Numbered from the stretch's first letter, positions 29,503-38,441 are shown. The stretch is DNA of 64,000 nt from Streptomyces erythrochromogenes (GCF_036170895.1 NZ_CP108036.1:7351501-7415500); one strand, 5' to 3'. The notes: generated from the letters alone by a model not told the origin. Translations and numbers: made by a program.

Positions 29503-29641
29503 GAGTGGCAGGTACGTCCCGGCGCGGGGAGGCAGTCCGGGACGTGCAACCGAAGCTATCCCCCCTCCCGCACCTCAGCGGGCACCCCGTAACGGGACCC
29601 GTACGGCCACCGGCCCACTCCATACGGATCACTGACGGCAG

Positions 29642-30080
29642 GCGGCGACCGGCCTGGCCGCTCGGCACCGGGCAGCCGCGGAGGCCCGCGTACGTGAGGC
29701 GGAGCTGAGGGTCGTCCTGGTGTGGCAATCACGGGGCGGCGAACTCGGCAGCAGAAACGGGCTCAGCCCCTCCGCCCTGGCGGAATGCCGTCCCACTGCC
29801 GTCGGGAGACGTCGCGAGGTGCTCGGCGCGGCGTTACCGTGCGGCGAAGCCCGGAGCCGCCTTCGCGGGCCTTACCGACGGGGCACACCCGGCGCCGTCC
29901 TGGTGGACACCGCCCGTGGCGTGAAGGACCTCTTGGTCGTCGGCACCGGCTCACGTGCCCCGTTCCGCCGCCGCACGCGCCCCTCGCTGGCCCGCTACGG
30001 CCTCGCGCACGCAGCCTGTCCCTTACTGGTCGTGGCGCCGTTGCCCCTACAGACCGAGCTGGGCACGGTGCACCGCCGCA
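29642..30080 (+). pseudogene. Universal stress protein fragment
   Basis: A frame open through 30151 without a credible start reads AATGLAARHRAAAEARVREA, ELRVVLVWQSRGGEL and later DLLVVGTGSRAPFRRRTRPS, LARYGLAHAACPLLVVAPLP. These are pieces of a second-domain USP, including a variant of the GxG phosphate loop and the C-terminal strand. The start of the protein is absent, and the region between the two halves is shorter than normal. A MerR-like fragment lies just downstream on the other strand. Confidence 0.55.
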
Positions 30081-30249
30081 GTTTCTTCTGGCAGCCGCTT
30101 CCGTCCTCACCCGCGCTCTTCGTCCTACAGGAGCAAGAGCGGCGCCGCTGACTGAGCCACCAGGTGCCGACGGCGAGCACGGCCGGGACGGCGGCCACGG
30201 TGGGCAGCCGGCCCGGCACCGCACCCGCGTCGGCCCCGACGATGCCCGC

Positions 30250-30421
30250 GGTGATGAGGAACGGGCAGCGCCCAGCAGGCCGCGCAGGTGGTCAGGTCGT
30301 CGCAGCCTGCCTCGACGGCGGTCGCCAGGGTGGTGCGGATGGTGGCGAGGTCGGCGATGTTCGTGTCGACCTCGGCGAGCTCGGCCGTGGCACGCTCCTG
30401 GAGACCGGCGACGGGTCGCGT
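30250..30421 (-). pseudogene. MerR-family regulator C-terminal fragment
   Basis: The minus strand encodes ATAELAEVDTNIADLATIRT, then TLATAVEAGCDDLTTCAAC. This resembles the long dimerisation helix and the Cys-containing end of a MerR-type metal regulator (the DLT-C pattern). There is no HTH upstream and the coding context is lost, so it is a fragment. Confidence is limited because coiled-coil sequence is easily imitated. Confidence 0.4.
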
Positions 30422-31129
30422 GACGGCGGTCGAGCGCGCCGCCGTCACGCCGTCGTCGCGCGAACCCCCATGCGTGGATGTACGGGAGGGGCTCCGACTG
30501 GCCGTCGAGTTTGAGTCACAGTCCTGAACGGTCGCAGGTGCGCTCAGGCGCCGCAATCCCCCGGAAATCAGGGAGGTATGGCGTGCCCGACGTCGAGCCC
30601 GGTGAGAAGGGAAAGGCTTTCGGCCATTGAATGCCAAGATCACTTGCGCCGGATAGGTGCTGTGTGAAAGGTTCGTTCTCGGCGCGAAGATCAACGCGCT
30701 CCTGGCGGGGTCCACGGGGCTCGCCGAAATGTGTACGGGGGAGATTTAAGAATGTACTACCAGTGTGATCCAATTCACTTCGCGAGTGTTGCCGCGTGTG
30801 GTTTCGTGACGGGTCGAGCCCCAGTGGAATCGGCTCCCCGCTAGATCGAAATTGATTCTTCCGCCAGGTAGGTGGAAGTCGGGCCTCTTGGTGCCCTTTG
30901 TCAGTGCGCCCTGCATCCTTCTGTGCGGGTATGGGCGTCCATGTATGGACGCCGCATCCTCTGCAGGCTCTGCCGTGCCGTCGTCCCGTTGCCTCCCATG
31001 TGCAAGTCAACGGGCACGGATGAACGTCATCAGGTGCAAAACAGGGATCAGTCTGCTCTTGGCGCGCCCGGAGGCAGTGGCCGGGCGTCGTCGTGCGCAG
31101 AAACCACCCTTTCAAGAGTCGGAAAGTCT
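30422..31129. other. 700-bp gene-free region upstream of the RiPP operon
   Basis: No frame here looks protein-coding; the long minus-strand frame has an unnatural His/Arg/Pro-rich composition. The stretch 30540-31130 is visibly less GC-rich than the rest (for example GAGATTTAAGAATGTACTAC near 30741). This is typical of a promoter and leader zone or of acquired DNA. It must hold the promoter for the 31130-43184 operon, but I cannot name the -10 and -35 boxes with confidence. Confidence 0.5.
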
Positions 31130-32107
31130 ATGGAAGCCGGAAATCGCGACGGCATAGTCGTATCCCTTCACGAAATCTCGAAACACTACGGCAGTCGCAA
31201 AGCGCTGGACGGGGTTGGCTTCGATATCCGTGATGGAGAAGTGTTCGGTCTGCTCGGTCCGAATGGAGCAGGGAAGACCACGCTCCTGGAGTGTCTGACG
31301 GGTCTGCGCCGACCGACCGCAGGCTCCGTCAGAGTCCTGGGCCACGACCCTGGGTCACGCGCGCCGGAGCTGAGGAGACTCATGGCGGTGCAGCCGCAGG
31401 AGGCAGCGCTGTTTCCGCAGCTGTCGGTTCGGGAGACAGTCGACCTCTGGGCCTCCGTCTACGGGGACCACGAGCGGGTCGACGAAGTCCTGGACCGTGT
31501 CGGCCTGGCGGCGCAGGCGTCCCAGCGCGTCAAGGCACTGTCCGGCGGGCAGGCCCGACGTCTGCTGCTGGCCGTCACCGTGATCGGCCGTCCGCGCCTT
31601 CTCGTTCTGGACGAACCGGCTGCCGGACTCGACCCGCAGGCCAAGGAACACCTGTGGGACGTCATCCGGAAGCAGCGCGAGGCCGGGGGCACCGTGCTGC
31701 TCACGACGCACGACATGAACGAGGCCACGGAGCTGTGCGATCGGGTGGCCGTTCTCGTCGGTGGGCGCATCGCGGCGTGCGACACACCTGCTCGACTCGT
31801 GTCGGCGCTGGCGTCCACCAGCACGGTCACCTTCACGACTCCGGCAGGGACGGACCTCGGGTCGCTCGACGCCCTGCCCGGAGTGACCGCCGTCGAGGTC
31901 AAGCAGGAAGCGGAAGGGCGCCGGTCCGTGCAGTTGCGCACGACCGACGCTGACCTGACGCTGCGCCGCATAGCGGCAGACGAGCGATTGGTCGCCTCGG
32001 ACCTCGACATCAGCAGGGGCGGGCTCGACACGGTGTTCCGCAGCCTCGCCACGGAGAGCGCAGGCAGCCAGGAGGCAGCCCGAACCAAGAAGGAGGTGAC
32101 TGAGTGA
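31130..32107 (+). CDS. RiPP operon ABC transporter ATPase
   Basis: A 325-residue DrrA/CcmA-type ATPase with Walker A LLGPNGAGKTTLLE, Q-loop (MAVQPQEAALF), signature LSGGQARRLLLA, Walker B LLVLDEPAAGLDPQ and H-loop LLTTHDMNE, plus a C-terminal domain of about 100 residues. It should power export of the mature peptide or give self-resistance together with the next gene. The ATG at 31130 was chosen because homology starts soon after (VSLHEISKHYGSRKALDGVG); the ribosome binding site is weak (GGAAAG). Its stop overlaps the permease GTG. It is the first gene of the RiPP operon. Confidence 0.93.
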   Translation: MEAGNRDGIVVSLHEISKHYGSRKALDGVGFDIRDGEVFGLLGPNGAGKTTLLECLTGLRRPTAGSVRVLGHDPGSRAPELRRLMAVQPQEAALFPQLSVRETVDLWASVYGDHERVDEVLDRVGLAAQASQRVKALSGGQARRLLLAVTVIGRPRLLVLDEPAAGLDPQAKEHLWDVIRKQREAGGTVLLTTHDMNEATELCDRVAVLVGGRIAACDTPARLVSALASTSTVTFTTPAGTDLGSLDALPGVTAVEVKQEAEGRRSVQLRTTDADLTLRRIAADERLVASDLDISRGGLDTVFRSLATESAGSQEAARTKKEVTE

Positions 32108-33144
32108 ACGCGGCACCCTCCGCACTGCGGGAGATGGTCAAGACCAACGCGCGAGAACTGTTCCGCGACGGCAAGACCGCCTTCTTCACCGTGCTCTTTC
32201 CGCTGCTCTTCCTCGCGATGTTCCTGGGCCTCGGGGCGCTCACGGCCGGAGGCTCCTACCGGATCGCCGTGGTGGACTCACCGGAACAGCAGACGTTCGT
32301 CAACGAGTTGGCGCAGGTCGAGGGATTCCATGCAGAGCCCTGGAAGGGGTCGGGACCGCTCCCGGCCGGCGAGCTGGGCGGCTATGACGCGGTTGTCGCC
32401 GTCTCCGGGGGACAGGCATCAGTGGTCGTCGACGCCTCGAGGTTCGGCGCACTGAAGGGTTTGCGGTCCGCGCTCGCCGCAGGTGGGGTCGACGATTCCC
32501 GCACCGACTTCCGCACCCCGGACGGCGGTGTGCCCTTCGACCCGCTCAAGGCGGCACTGCCCACCGGCCTGCTGATGGCGCTGATGTCGACGGCCTTCTT
32601 CGGCACGGCAACCCCCTTGATAGCCCTGAGGACACGTGGAACCTTGCGGTTGCTGGGGACCACACCGCTGGGCCGATTGACCTTCGTACTGGCCCAGGCC
32701 CCGGTCCGGCTGGCTCTCGTCGTCGTCCAGCTGGTCATCCTGGGCATGGTCGCCGTCGCCATGGACTTCATGTCCCTCGCCGACACCCTGCGGCTGATGG
32801 GCACAGGTCTACTCGGCGCGATCATGCTGTTCGCCTTCGGCTATCTGATGGCGGCCCGCCTGCGCAACGCAGAGGTGGTCAACGGACTGTTGGGCCTGCT
32901 GATGCCGGTACTGCTCTTCTTCAGCGGACTGTTCCTGCCCCTGAGCATGCTGCCGTCCGTCATCACGACGGTCTCCGACGCGCTGCCCACCACATATCTG
33001 GTGGACGCCTTCAACCACGACCTCAACGAGGCCGCCTCCGTGCACAGCCTCACCACCGACTGGCTGGTCCTCCTCGCCGCGACGGCTGTCTTCGGTGGGC
33101 TCGCCGCCCGTCTGTTCCGATGGGACCAGGGAGAAGACCGATGA
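32104..33144 (+). CDS. RiPP operon ABC-2 type permease
   Basis: A 346-residue ABC-2 permease with one N-terminal membrane helix (TVLFPLLFLAMFLGLGALTA), an extracytoplasmic loop of about 130 residues, then five helices (GLLMALMSTAFFGTATPLIA to LVLLAATAVFGGLAARLF). It is the membrane partner of the ATPase before it (GTGA overlap) and overlaps the YcaO gene after it (ATGA). Tight coupling on both sides supports a dedicated exporter or immunity pump for the cluster's peptides. Confidence 0.92.
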   Translation: MNAAPSALREMVKTNARELFRDGKTAFFTVLFPLLFLAMFLGLGALTAGGSYRIAVVDSPEQQTFVNELAQVEGFHAEPWKGSGPLPAGELGGYDAVVAVSGGQASVVVDASRFGALKGLRSALAAGGVDDSRTDFRTPDGGVPFDPLKAALPTGLLMALMSTAFFGTATPLIALRTRGTLRLLGTTPLGRLTFVLAQAPVRLALVVVQLVILGMVAVAMDFMSLADTLRLMGTGLLGAIMLFAFGYLMAARLRNAEVVNGLLGLLMPVLLFFSGLFLPLSMLPSVITTVSDALPTTYLVDAFNHDLNEAASVHSLTTDWLVLLAATAVFGGLAARLFRWDQGEDR

Positions 33145-34475
33145 ACGCACCCGCCCTGCAGGCCGGCCTCGGCCGACTCACCGACCTCGACGCCCTCGTG
33201 GGCCCCTACGGCCTGGTGGAACGGACCCACCGGCTGCCCAACCACCCCGGGGACCCGCGGTTCCCGATCTTCTCCGCATCGCTCGGCGACCTCGCCCAGG
33301 CCGTCGACAACATCGCCGAGTCCACCCGCGGCCGCAGTGCCCGCGGGGAAATGGACGGCGCCGGCGGTGCCGTCGATCCTGAGCGTGCGGCCCGCCTCAG
33401 CGTCGCCGAGGCCTTGGAGCGCTACTCCACCTCCGTCGTCCAGCCGGACGGCGTGGTCTGGGCGACGGCGGAAGAACTGGGCGACGAAGCACTCGACCTG
33501 ACGACGATGCCTCGCTGTTCTCCGGCGGAACTGGCCCACCCCAGGGCCATCACGGTCGATGTCGACACCAAGGCACCGATGCGCTGGGTACGGGGCTGGT
33601 CCCTCACCGCGCGGAAGACCCAGTGGGTGCCCGCCGTGGGTGTGTGGATGCACATCCCGCCCCTGTCCCGGGCGGAGCGGTACGCGAATCCCATTTCCAC
33701 GGGCTGCGCCACGCATACCGACCTGGCGCAGGCTCTCGTGAACGCGGTGTGCGAGGTCGTGGAGCGCGATGCCATCGCACTGACCTGGTACCAGCGCCTG
33801 TCGCTGCCGCGGATCGACTTCGACGTCGTGCCGGAGAACCTGGCGCCGTTCCTGGAGAAGTCACGCAACAGCCTCGTGGAGACCGCCTTCTTCGACGCGA
33901 CCACGGACCTCGGGATCCCGACGGTGTACTCGGTCGACCTCTCGCCGCACAACGAGGTGCTGGGGCAGATGGTCATGTGCAACACGAGCCTGGACCCGGT
34001 CGACAGCGTTGCCAAGATCGTTCGGGAGTCGGCATCCTCACGCATCGCCATGCAGGTGCCGCGCGAGATGCCACCGTCGGTGGACGACTTCCTGCACGTC
34101 TTCCACGGGGCTGCCTACATGGGCCGACCGGAGCGGAGGCCGGACTTCGACTTCCTGCTCGAAGGCGACGCCCGCCGGCCCCTCAGCGAACTGCCTGTGC
34201 TCACCACCGGCGACAGCGGGCAGGACCTGGCCTTCCTCGTGCAGCGGTTGAAGCGGGCCGGATGCGACGTGATCGCCGTGGAGTGCACGACGGACGAGGC
34301 CCGCGACGTCGGATTCCGTGTCGTGCGCGTCATCATTCCGCAGCTCATGCCGCTGTCCTTCACGCATCGTGCCCGCTACCTCGCGCACCCCCGGCTGTAC
34401 GAGGCGCCGGCCCGGATGGGCCTCCCCGTGCACGCGGAGGCGGACATCAATCCGCATCCCCAACCCTTCGCCTGA
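33141..34475 (+). CDS. YcaO-family cyclodehydratase
   Basis: This 444-residue YcaO enzyme uses ATP to activate peptide backbone amides so that Cys, Ser or Thr side chains form azolines. Family landmarks are a central ATP-binding block (ERYANPISTGCATHTDLAQA, then LVNAVCEVVERDAIALTWYQ) and the Pro-rich C-terminus HPQPFA (PxPxP type), which completes the active site in azoline-forming members. Its partner proteins for leader binding are the next two genes. The ATG at 33141 overlaps the permease stop. Confidence 0.95.
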   Translation: MNAPALQAGLGRLTDLDALVGPYGLVERTHRLPNHPGDPRFPIFSASLGDLAQAVDNIAESTRGRSARGEMDGAGGAVDPERAARLSVAEALERYSTSVVQPDGVVWATAEELGDEALDLTTMPRCSPAELAHPRAITVDVDTKAPMRWVRGWSLTARKTQWVPAVGVWMHIPPLSRAERYANPISTGCATHTDLAQALVNAVCEVVERDAIALTWYQRLSLPRIDFDVVPENLAPFLEKSRNSLVETAFFDATTDLGIPTVYSVDLSPHNEVLGQMVMCNTSLDPVDSVAKIVRESASSRIAMQVPREMPPSVDDFLHVFHGAAYMGRPERRPDFDFLLEGDARRPLSELPVLTTGDSGQDLAFLVQRLKRAGCDVIAVECTTDEARDVGFRVVRVIIPQLMPLSFTHRARYLAHPRLYEAPARMGLPVHAEADINPHPQPFA

Positions 34476-34500
34476 CGATCCGACGAGCAGGTCCATTTAC

Positions 34501-35226
34501 ATGAATGGGAAGCCAATGACCAAGGTGCACGTGCTCGCCGTCGGCGGGTTCGGTGAGGCCGTCGCTGATCGGCTGCGCCGTGAACGCGATGACCTGGAGG
34601 TCTCCACCGACCGGGCCGGTTCTCTGGAGCTGTCCGCGAGCTGGCCCGAGGCAGCCCTGCGCATCCTCGCCTCCTGGCGGGAGACACCGCGACTCGCCGA
34701 GTTGCTCGACGCCCGGTCGGCCGACTGGGGCACCCCGTGGTTCCCCGTCCTCGCCGAACACCCCCGCTTGCGAGTGGGCCCGGTGGTCGTCCCGGGTGCC
34801 GGCGCCTGCTACCGCTGCTTCCGCAAGCGCCGTTCGCAGCACGAGCGGGACGCGGCGCACGTCGCGACCCTGCACGCGCGTTACGACGCCTCGCCCGAGG
34901 ACGGCCCCGGCGGGTTCCTTCCCCACCACGTGGACATGGCCGCGGGGATGGCCCTGGACGTGCTGCGGCGGTTCGACGCGGGTGAAGGCGAGCTCTTCGC
35001 CGGCACCGTCCGTCACTGGCACCTGCTGGAACAGCACCTCTCCGGGGGGCGCGTGGTCGCGGTGCACGCCTGTCCCCGGTGCCGCCGGCGCAGGGAGGTC
35101 CCGGCCGAGTCCACCTGGGCGGACCTGGCCAGGGACCTGACACCCCTGCTGACCCCCCTGGACGAGGGCGCGGTCTCCACTCCGGACGGGCCTCCGGCCC
35201 CGTCGTCGACTTCCGCTCGTCAGTGA
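34501..35226 (+). CDS. E1/ThiF-like TOMM partner protein with two CxxC motifs
   Basis: A 241-residue protein with an N-terminal dinucleotide-fold start (VHVLAVGGFGEAVADRLRRE) and two Cys pairs, GACYRCFRKRR (about 101-104) and HACPRCRRRRE (near 199-202). Together these probably hold a structural Zn2+, as in E1-like proteins of azole RiPP clusters. Such partners present the precursor to YcaO and stimulate it. It lacks the catalytic Cys and full ATP site of true ThiF enzymes. The ATG at 34501 lies 26 bp after YcaO; an in-frame ATG at 34516 is an alternative. It is likely the short partner of the longer protein encoded next. Confidence 0.8.
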   Translation: MNGKPMTKVHVLAVGGFGEAVADRLRRERDDLEVSTDRAGSLELSASWPEAALRILASWRETPRLAELLDARSADWGTPWFPVLAEHPRLRVGPVVVPGAGACYRCFRKRRSQHERDAAHVATLHARYDASPEDGPGGFLPHHVDMAAGMALDVLRRFDAGEGELFAGTVRHWHLLEQHLSGGRVVAVHACPRCRRRREVPAESTWADLARDLTPLLTPLDEGAVSTPDGPPAPSSTSARQ

Positions 35227-35235
35227 GGTAGTGCC

Positions 35236-36909
35236 TTGGCCGACAACAAGCTGATCTCCGCAGAGGAGATGCGCCGCGCAGTCGCGCAAGACCCCCAGTT
35301 CAGCGCCCCCGAACGGCCCGCCCTGTGCCGCGGCCTGGTCGTTGTGCCCTTCGCCGACGGGATCCTCGTCGAAGGCGCCCCGACCCGGCAGGTCCTGCGG
35401 GGAGCGGCGGCGCGTGACCTGGCAGCGAGGGTGTTGCCGCTCCTCGACGGAACGAGGGACGTGGCGCAGCTCGCGCAGCAGACGGACGCGCCGGTGCAGC
35501 ACATCGAACAGGTCGTCGCGCTCCTGTACACCTGTGGACTCCTTGAGGAGGGGGCGGGTGACGACGGGGTCGACGATCCTGCCGCCGTGTTCTGGTCACG
35601 GAGCCTTGACTCCACCCGCGTCAACCGCAATGCGGCCGAGGCGATGAAGCTGCTGACCGGCACTCGGGTGGCTGTGGTCACCGACGGCGGGACCGGAGAA
35701 CGGCTCCGGGACGCCCTGTCGGACAACGGGTTCGGCGACGTGGAACTCGTCGATTCGGCCGCCGCTCTCAGCGGTGTTCCAGACCTTCTCGTAGCGGTTG
35801 ACGAAGGCGGTCGTTCGGAGCTGGGTGAGACCGCACGGTGGTGCGCCGCCCGCGGCGTACCGATGCTCCCCGCTCACCTCCACGGCGCAATCCTGGACTT
35901 GGGCCCCTACATCGATCCGGGGTTCACCATCTCCTTCGGCGAAGCGGACCGCCAGCGCAGGGCGCACCCGCCGGAGGCCCGCCCCGAGGCCGCCGGCGGC
36001 AACGCCGTGCACACCATGGCCACAGCCCTGATCACAGGTCAGGTGACGGCCATCGCGAGCAGGGTCGGCGCCGTGTCCGTGCTGCGCGGCATGGTCCGAA
36101 CCGACCTGGAGTCATGGCGTCAGGACATGTACGTCATGGCGCCGGTACCGGACCACACGGATTCCCGGTCCTCCCTGACGGCGGCGGACGTGCCGCTCGC
36201 CCTGGCCTTCGAGACGTCGGTCGCCTTCCCACCGCGGAAGCTGCTCAACCCCCGCGACCACCAGATGCACTACAAGCCCGGCAATATCGCCCTGCAACAC
36301 GAGAGCAAGCGGTGGCCGAGCGCCCGCACCCTCACACTTCCCCGGACGGGGATCCACCCGCAGGCTCCGTTGGAGCCGTCCGGGACCGCGTCGGCCGGCC
36401 AGGTCGGCCTGGCCCATCTCGCATCCCTGCTCCTGCTCGCCGTCGGGCGGCAGGAGGAATCGGCGCCGGGCCGCCCCAGTGTCCCCCGATGGGCGCCCAC
36501 CGGCGGTAATCTGGGCTCCGCCAATCTGCACGCCGTGGTCCGCGACGTCGAGGGGGTTCCGGCCGGCTTCTGGGGGTACGACTCGGCAGCCCACCGGCTG
36601 GCCCGGCTGCCCGATGCCGTGGACCCCGCCCGGGTGTCCGGTGCGGACGCCGCAGCCACACTCGTCCTCACCGGTTCCCTGGCCCGGGTCGCATCGAAGT
36701 ACTCCACTTTCGCCTGGCGCATCGTGCACCTCGACGGCGGAGTGGCGATCGCCCAGCTGGCGCACGCGGCGCGGTCCTTCGGGCTCCGGGCCCGGCCCCT
36801 GGACCGGTGGGACGACCTGGCTCTCGCCGCCGCATTCGACCTCGACCTGGACGCCGAGCCCATCACCGGCGTCGTGGAACTCCGACCCTTCATCGCAGAC
36901 GAGGCCTGA
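35236..36909 (+). CDS. Fused leader-binding E1-like/SagB-type dehydrogenase
   Basis: A 557-residue protein with two parts. Residues 1-100 look like a RiPP recognition element (GLVVVPFADGILVEGAPTRQ, winged-helix end VVALLYTCGLLEE), followed to about 330 by an E1-like fold (GTRVAVVTDGGTGERLRDAL). From about 335 a nitroreductase/SagB-like flavoprotein fold follows (RWAPTGGNLGSANLHAVVRD; FAWRIVHLDGGVAIAQLAHA). It would bind leaders and oxidise azolines to azoles with FMN. It starts at TTG with AGGT upstream, 9 bp after the previous stop. Fusion of these activities in one chain is less usual than separate genes. Confidence 0.85.
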   Translation: MADNKLISAEEMRRAVAQDPQFSAPERPALCRGLVVVPFADGILVEGAPTRQVLRGAAARDLAARVLPLLDGTRDVAQLAQQTDAPVQHIEQVVALLYTCGLLEEGAGDDGVDDPAAVFWSRSLDSTRVNRNAAEAMKLLTGTRVAVVTDGGTGERLRDALSDNGFGDVELVDSAAALSGVPDLLVAVDEGGRSELGETARWCAARGVPMLPAHLHGAILDLGPYIDPGFTISFGEADRQRRAHPPEARPEAAGGNAVHTMATALITGQVTAIASRVGAVSVLRGMVRTDLESWRQDMYVMAPVPDHTDSRSSLTAADVPLALAFETSVAFPPRKLLNPRDHQMHYKPGNIALQHESKRWPSARTLTLPRTGIHPQAPLEPSGTASAGQVGLAHLASLLLLAVGRQEESAPGRPSVPRWAPTGGNLGSANLHAVVRDVEGVPAGFWGYDSAAHRLARLPDAVDPARVSGADAAATLVLTGSLARVASKYSTFAWRIVHLDGGVAIAQLAHAARSFGLRARPLDRWDDLALAAAFDLDLDAEPITGVVELRPFIADEA

Positions 36910-36912
36910 CCC

Positions 36913-37662
36913 ATGCAGACGACGTCACCGCTCCCCGCGCTGTTGGAACACAACGAGCTGATGCGGAACCTCCAGCTGCGTTCACGCCTCGACGCGGCAG
37001 CCCTCAGGGCGGAGCCCGCCGCGCCGGACACCGCGCTGCGCGGAACGCTGCGGTCCGCCGGTGAGGGGAAACACCTGGTTCCCGCCGGGATCGCACCCGC
37101 AGGTACGGAACCCCTGGAATCCCTGCTGCGCCGCCGGGCATCGGTACGCACCTACGCGCCGCGGCCCGTCGCAGCCGACGTGCTCGCCGCCGTCATCGAC
37201 CGCGCCGCGACATTCGACCGCGAGGCGTGGCACGACCACGACGCGGGGGTCGAACTGGAGTTCCTCGTGGCGGCACGTGACGTGGCCGGACTGCCCGTGG
37301 GGCTGTACCTGTACTCCCCGGCGGGGGGCGGGTTCACCCGCCTCTCAGATCTCCCCGCCGGCGACGCGGCCGCAGAACTCGTGCTCCAGCTGGAATTCGC
37401 ACACGCGCCCGCGATCGTCATGGTGTGCGGACCGCTCGCGGCGTCCTTGGACCGCCACGGCGAACACGGCCACCGGCTGCTGCTCACCCGGGCCGGAGCC
37501 GCCGCCCACACCGCCTGGCTCACCGCTCTGGACCGGGGCCTGGTCGGCAGCATCTTCGCCGGCTTCCTCTCCTCGGCCCTCAAGCCGCTCGTGCCGGTCG
37601 ACGGCTACCGCAGCGCACAGCTGCTGGCGTTCTCCTGCGGCCATGCCGCACAGGCCGGCTGA
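36913..37662 (+). CDS. SagB/nitroreductase-like FMN oxidoreductase
   Basis: A 249-residue flavoprotein of the SagB/nitroreductase type. The FMN-binding start is LRRRASVRTYAPRPVAADVL. The middle reads LYLYSPAGGGFTRL, and the family end is RAGAAAHTAWLTALDRGLVG. It lies 3 bp after the fused protein, so the operon has two dehydrogenase-like domains. One may be the active azoline dehydrogenase and the other structural, or they may act on different residues. It is the last gene before the precursors, with a 121-bp gap that could hold an internal promoter. Confidence 0.88.
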   Translation: MQTTSPLPALLEHNELMRNLQLRSRLDAAALRAEPAAPDTALRGTLRSAGEGKHLVPAGIAPAGTEPLESLLRRRASVRTYAPRPVAADVLAAVIDRAATFDREAWHDHDAGVELEFLVAARDVAGLPVGLYLYSPAGGGFTRLSDLPAGDAAAELVLQLEFAHAPAIVMVCGPLAASLDRHGEHGHRLLLTRAGAAAHTAWLTALDRGLVGSIFAGFLSSALKPLVPVDGYRSAQLLAFSCGHAAQAG

Positions 37663-37783
37663 CACCCCGAGACCACGGGCGCACACCACACCAGACTCCG
37701 CACTCCGGAAGGGGCGCGGCTCCCATCGGCGGTTCCCGCAGCTGCGGCCGCCGGTCATCCATCACACAAGAACGGAGGGCGTC

Positions 37784-37957
37784 ATGCCCAACGACATCGA
37801 CCTCGCGATCGACCTGTTCGCCGAGGACACCACCGCCCTGACGGTCGACGAGCTGCCCAACGACTCGTCGCTCGCCTCGGTTTCGACGGCCGGCACCTTC
37901 GGCTGCCTTCTCGGCTCCACCGTCGCCACCGCCGGCACGGCCAGCTCCCAGGGCTGA
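37784..37957 (+). CDS. RiPP precursor peptide 1
   Basis: A 57-residue peptide with a strong ribosome binding site (ACGGAGGGCGTC). The leader holds the acidic motif IDLFAEDTTALTVDELP, shared with the next two small genes. The C-terminal half is Ser/Thr/Gly/Ala-rich (ASVSTAGTFGCLLGSTVATA, ending GTASSQG) with one Cys at 41. Ser, Thr and Cys there are potential sites for azoles and dehydroamino acids. The leader/core boundary is not marked by a clear protease motif; it lies somewhere after residue 25. Confidence 0.9.
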   Translation: MPNDIDLAIDLFAEDTTALTVDELPNDSSLASVSTAGTFGCLLGSTVATAGTASSQG

Positions 37958-37995
37958 GCTCCGCTTCCAACCCGCCTTCACGAAAGGACATTCCA

Positions 37996-38172
37996 GTGGG
38001 AGAGACCATCAACCTCGACCTCTTCGCCGAGGACATCACCAGCGAGCTGACCGCCGAGGTCCTCGACAACGCGGCCCTGCTGGGCACCTGGGGCTCGATC
38101 GGCACGTTCGGCAGTGCCACCTGCCCCGCCTCCACTGCCTCGACCGGCGGCAGCGCGTCCTCGTCCGGCTGA
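37996..38172 (+). CDS. RiPP precursor peptide 2
   Basis: A 58-residue peptide starting at GTG after AAAGGACATTCCA. The leader motif is INLDLFAEDITSELTAEVLD. The probable core ALLGTWGSIGTFGSATCPAS then TASTGGSASSSG has a single Cys at 43 and the only Trp among the three peptides. GTFG is shared with peptide 1; ALLGT and CPA are shared with peptide 3. Tandem precursors under one enzyme set should give a family of related products. Confidence 0.9.
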   Translation: MGETINLDLFAEDITSELTAEVLDNAALLGTWGSIGTFGSATCPASTASTGGSASSSG

Positions 38173-38231
38173 TCAGCTTCCCGACCGCATCTGCGTCCGG
38201 GAACCACCGAAACCCTACTGAAAGGAACATC

Positions 38232-38411
38232 ATGATGAACACGCTCAACCAGGACGTGATGGCCATCGACCTGTCCGTTGAGGACATGACGGTCGAGACG
38301 CTCGGCGACAGCGCCCTGCTCGGCACCGCCGCCTCCTTCGGCACCGCTGCCTCCGCCAGCTGCCCGGCGGCGTGCTTCGGTACCGCCAGCTCCGCCTCCT
38401 CGGCCGGCTGA
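38232..38411 (+). CDS. RiPP precursor peptide 3
   Basis: A 59-residue peptide with GAAAGGAAC before two adjacent ATG codons (38232 and 38235). The leader motif is AIDLSVEDMTVETLGD, slightly diverged from the other two. The core ALLGTAASFGTAASASCPAA then CFGTASSASSAG carries two Cys (44 and 48). All three peptides end in a Ser/Gly-rich tail. The hairpin at 38442-38482 follows directly. Confidence 0.9.
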   Translation: MMNTLNQDVMAIDLSVEDMTVETLGDSALLGTAASFGTAASASCPAACFGTASSASSAG

Positions 38412-38441
38412 CAACCGAACCGCTGACACCTGGATGAAGAC

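Noticed and set aside
30516..31115. 199-codon minus-strand frame upstream of the RiPP operon
   Set aside because: Composition (His, Arg, Pro, Thr) and lack of any domain or ribosome binding site do not support a gene; treated as intergenic.
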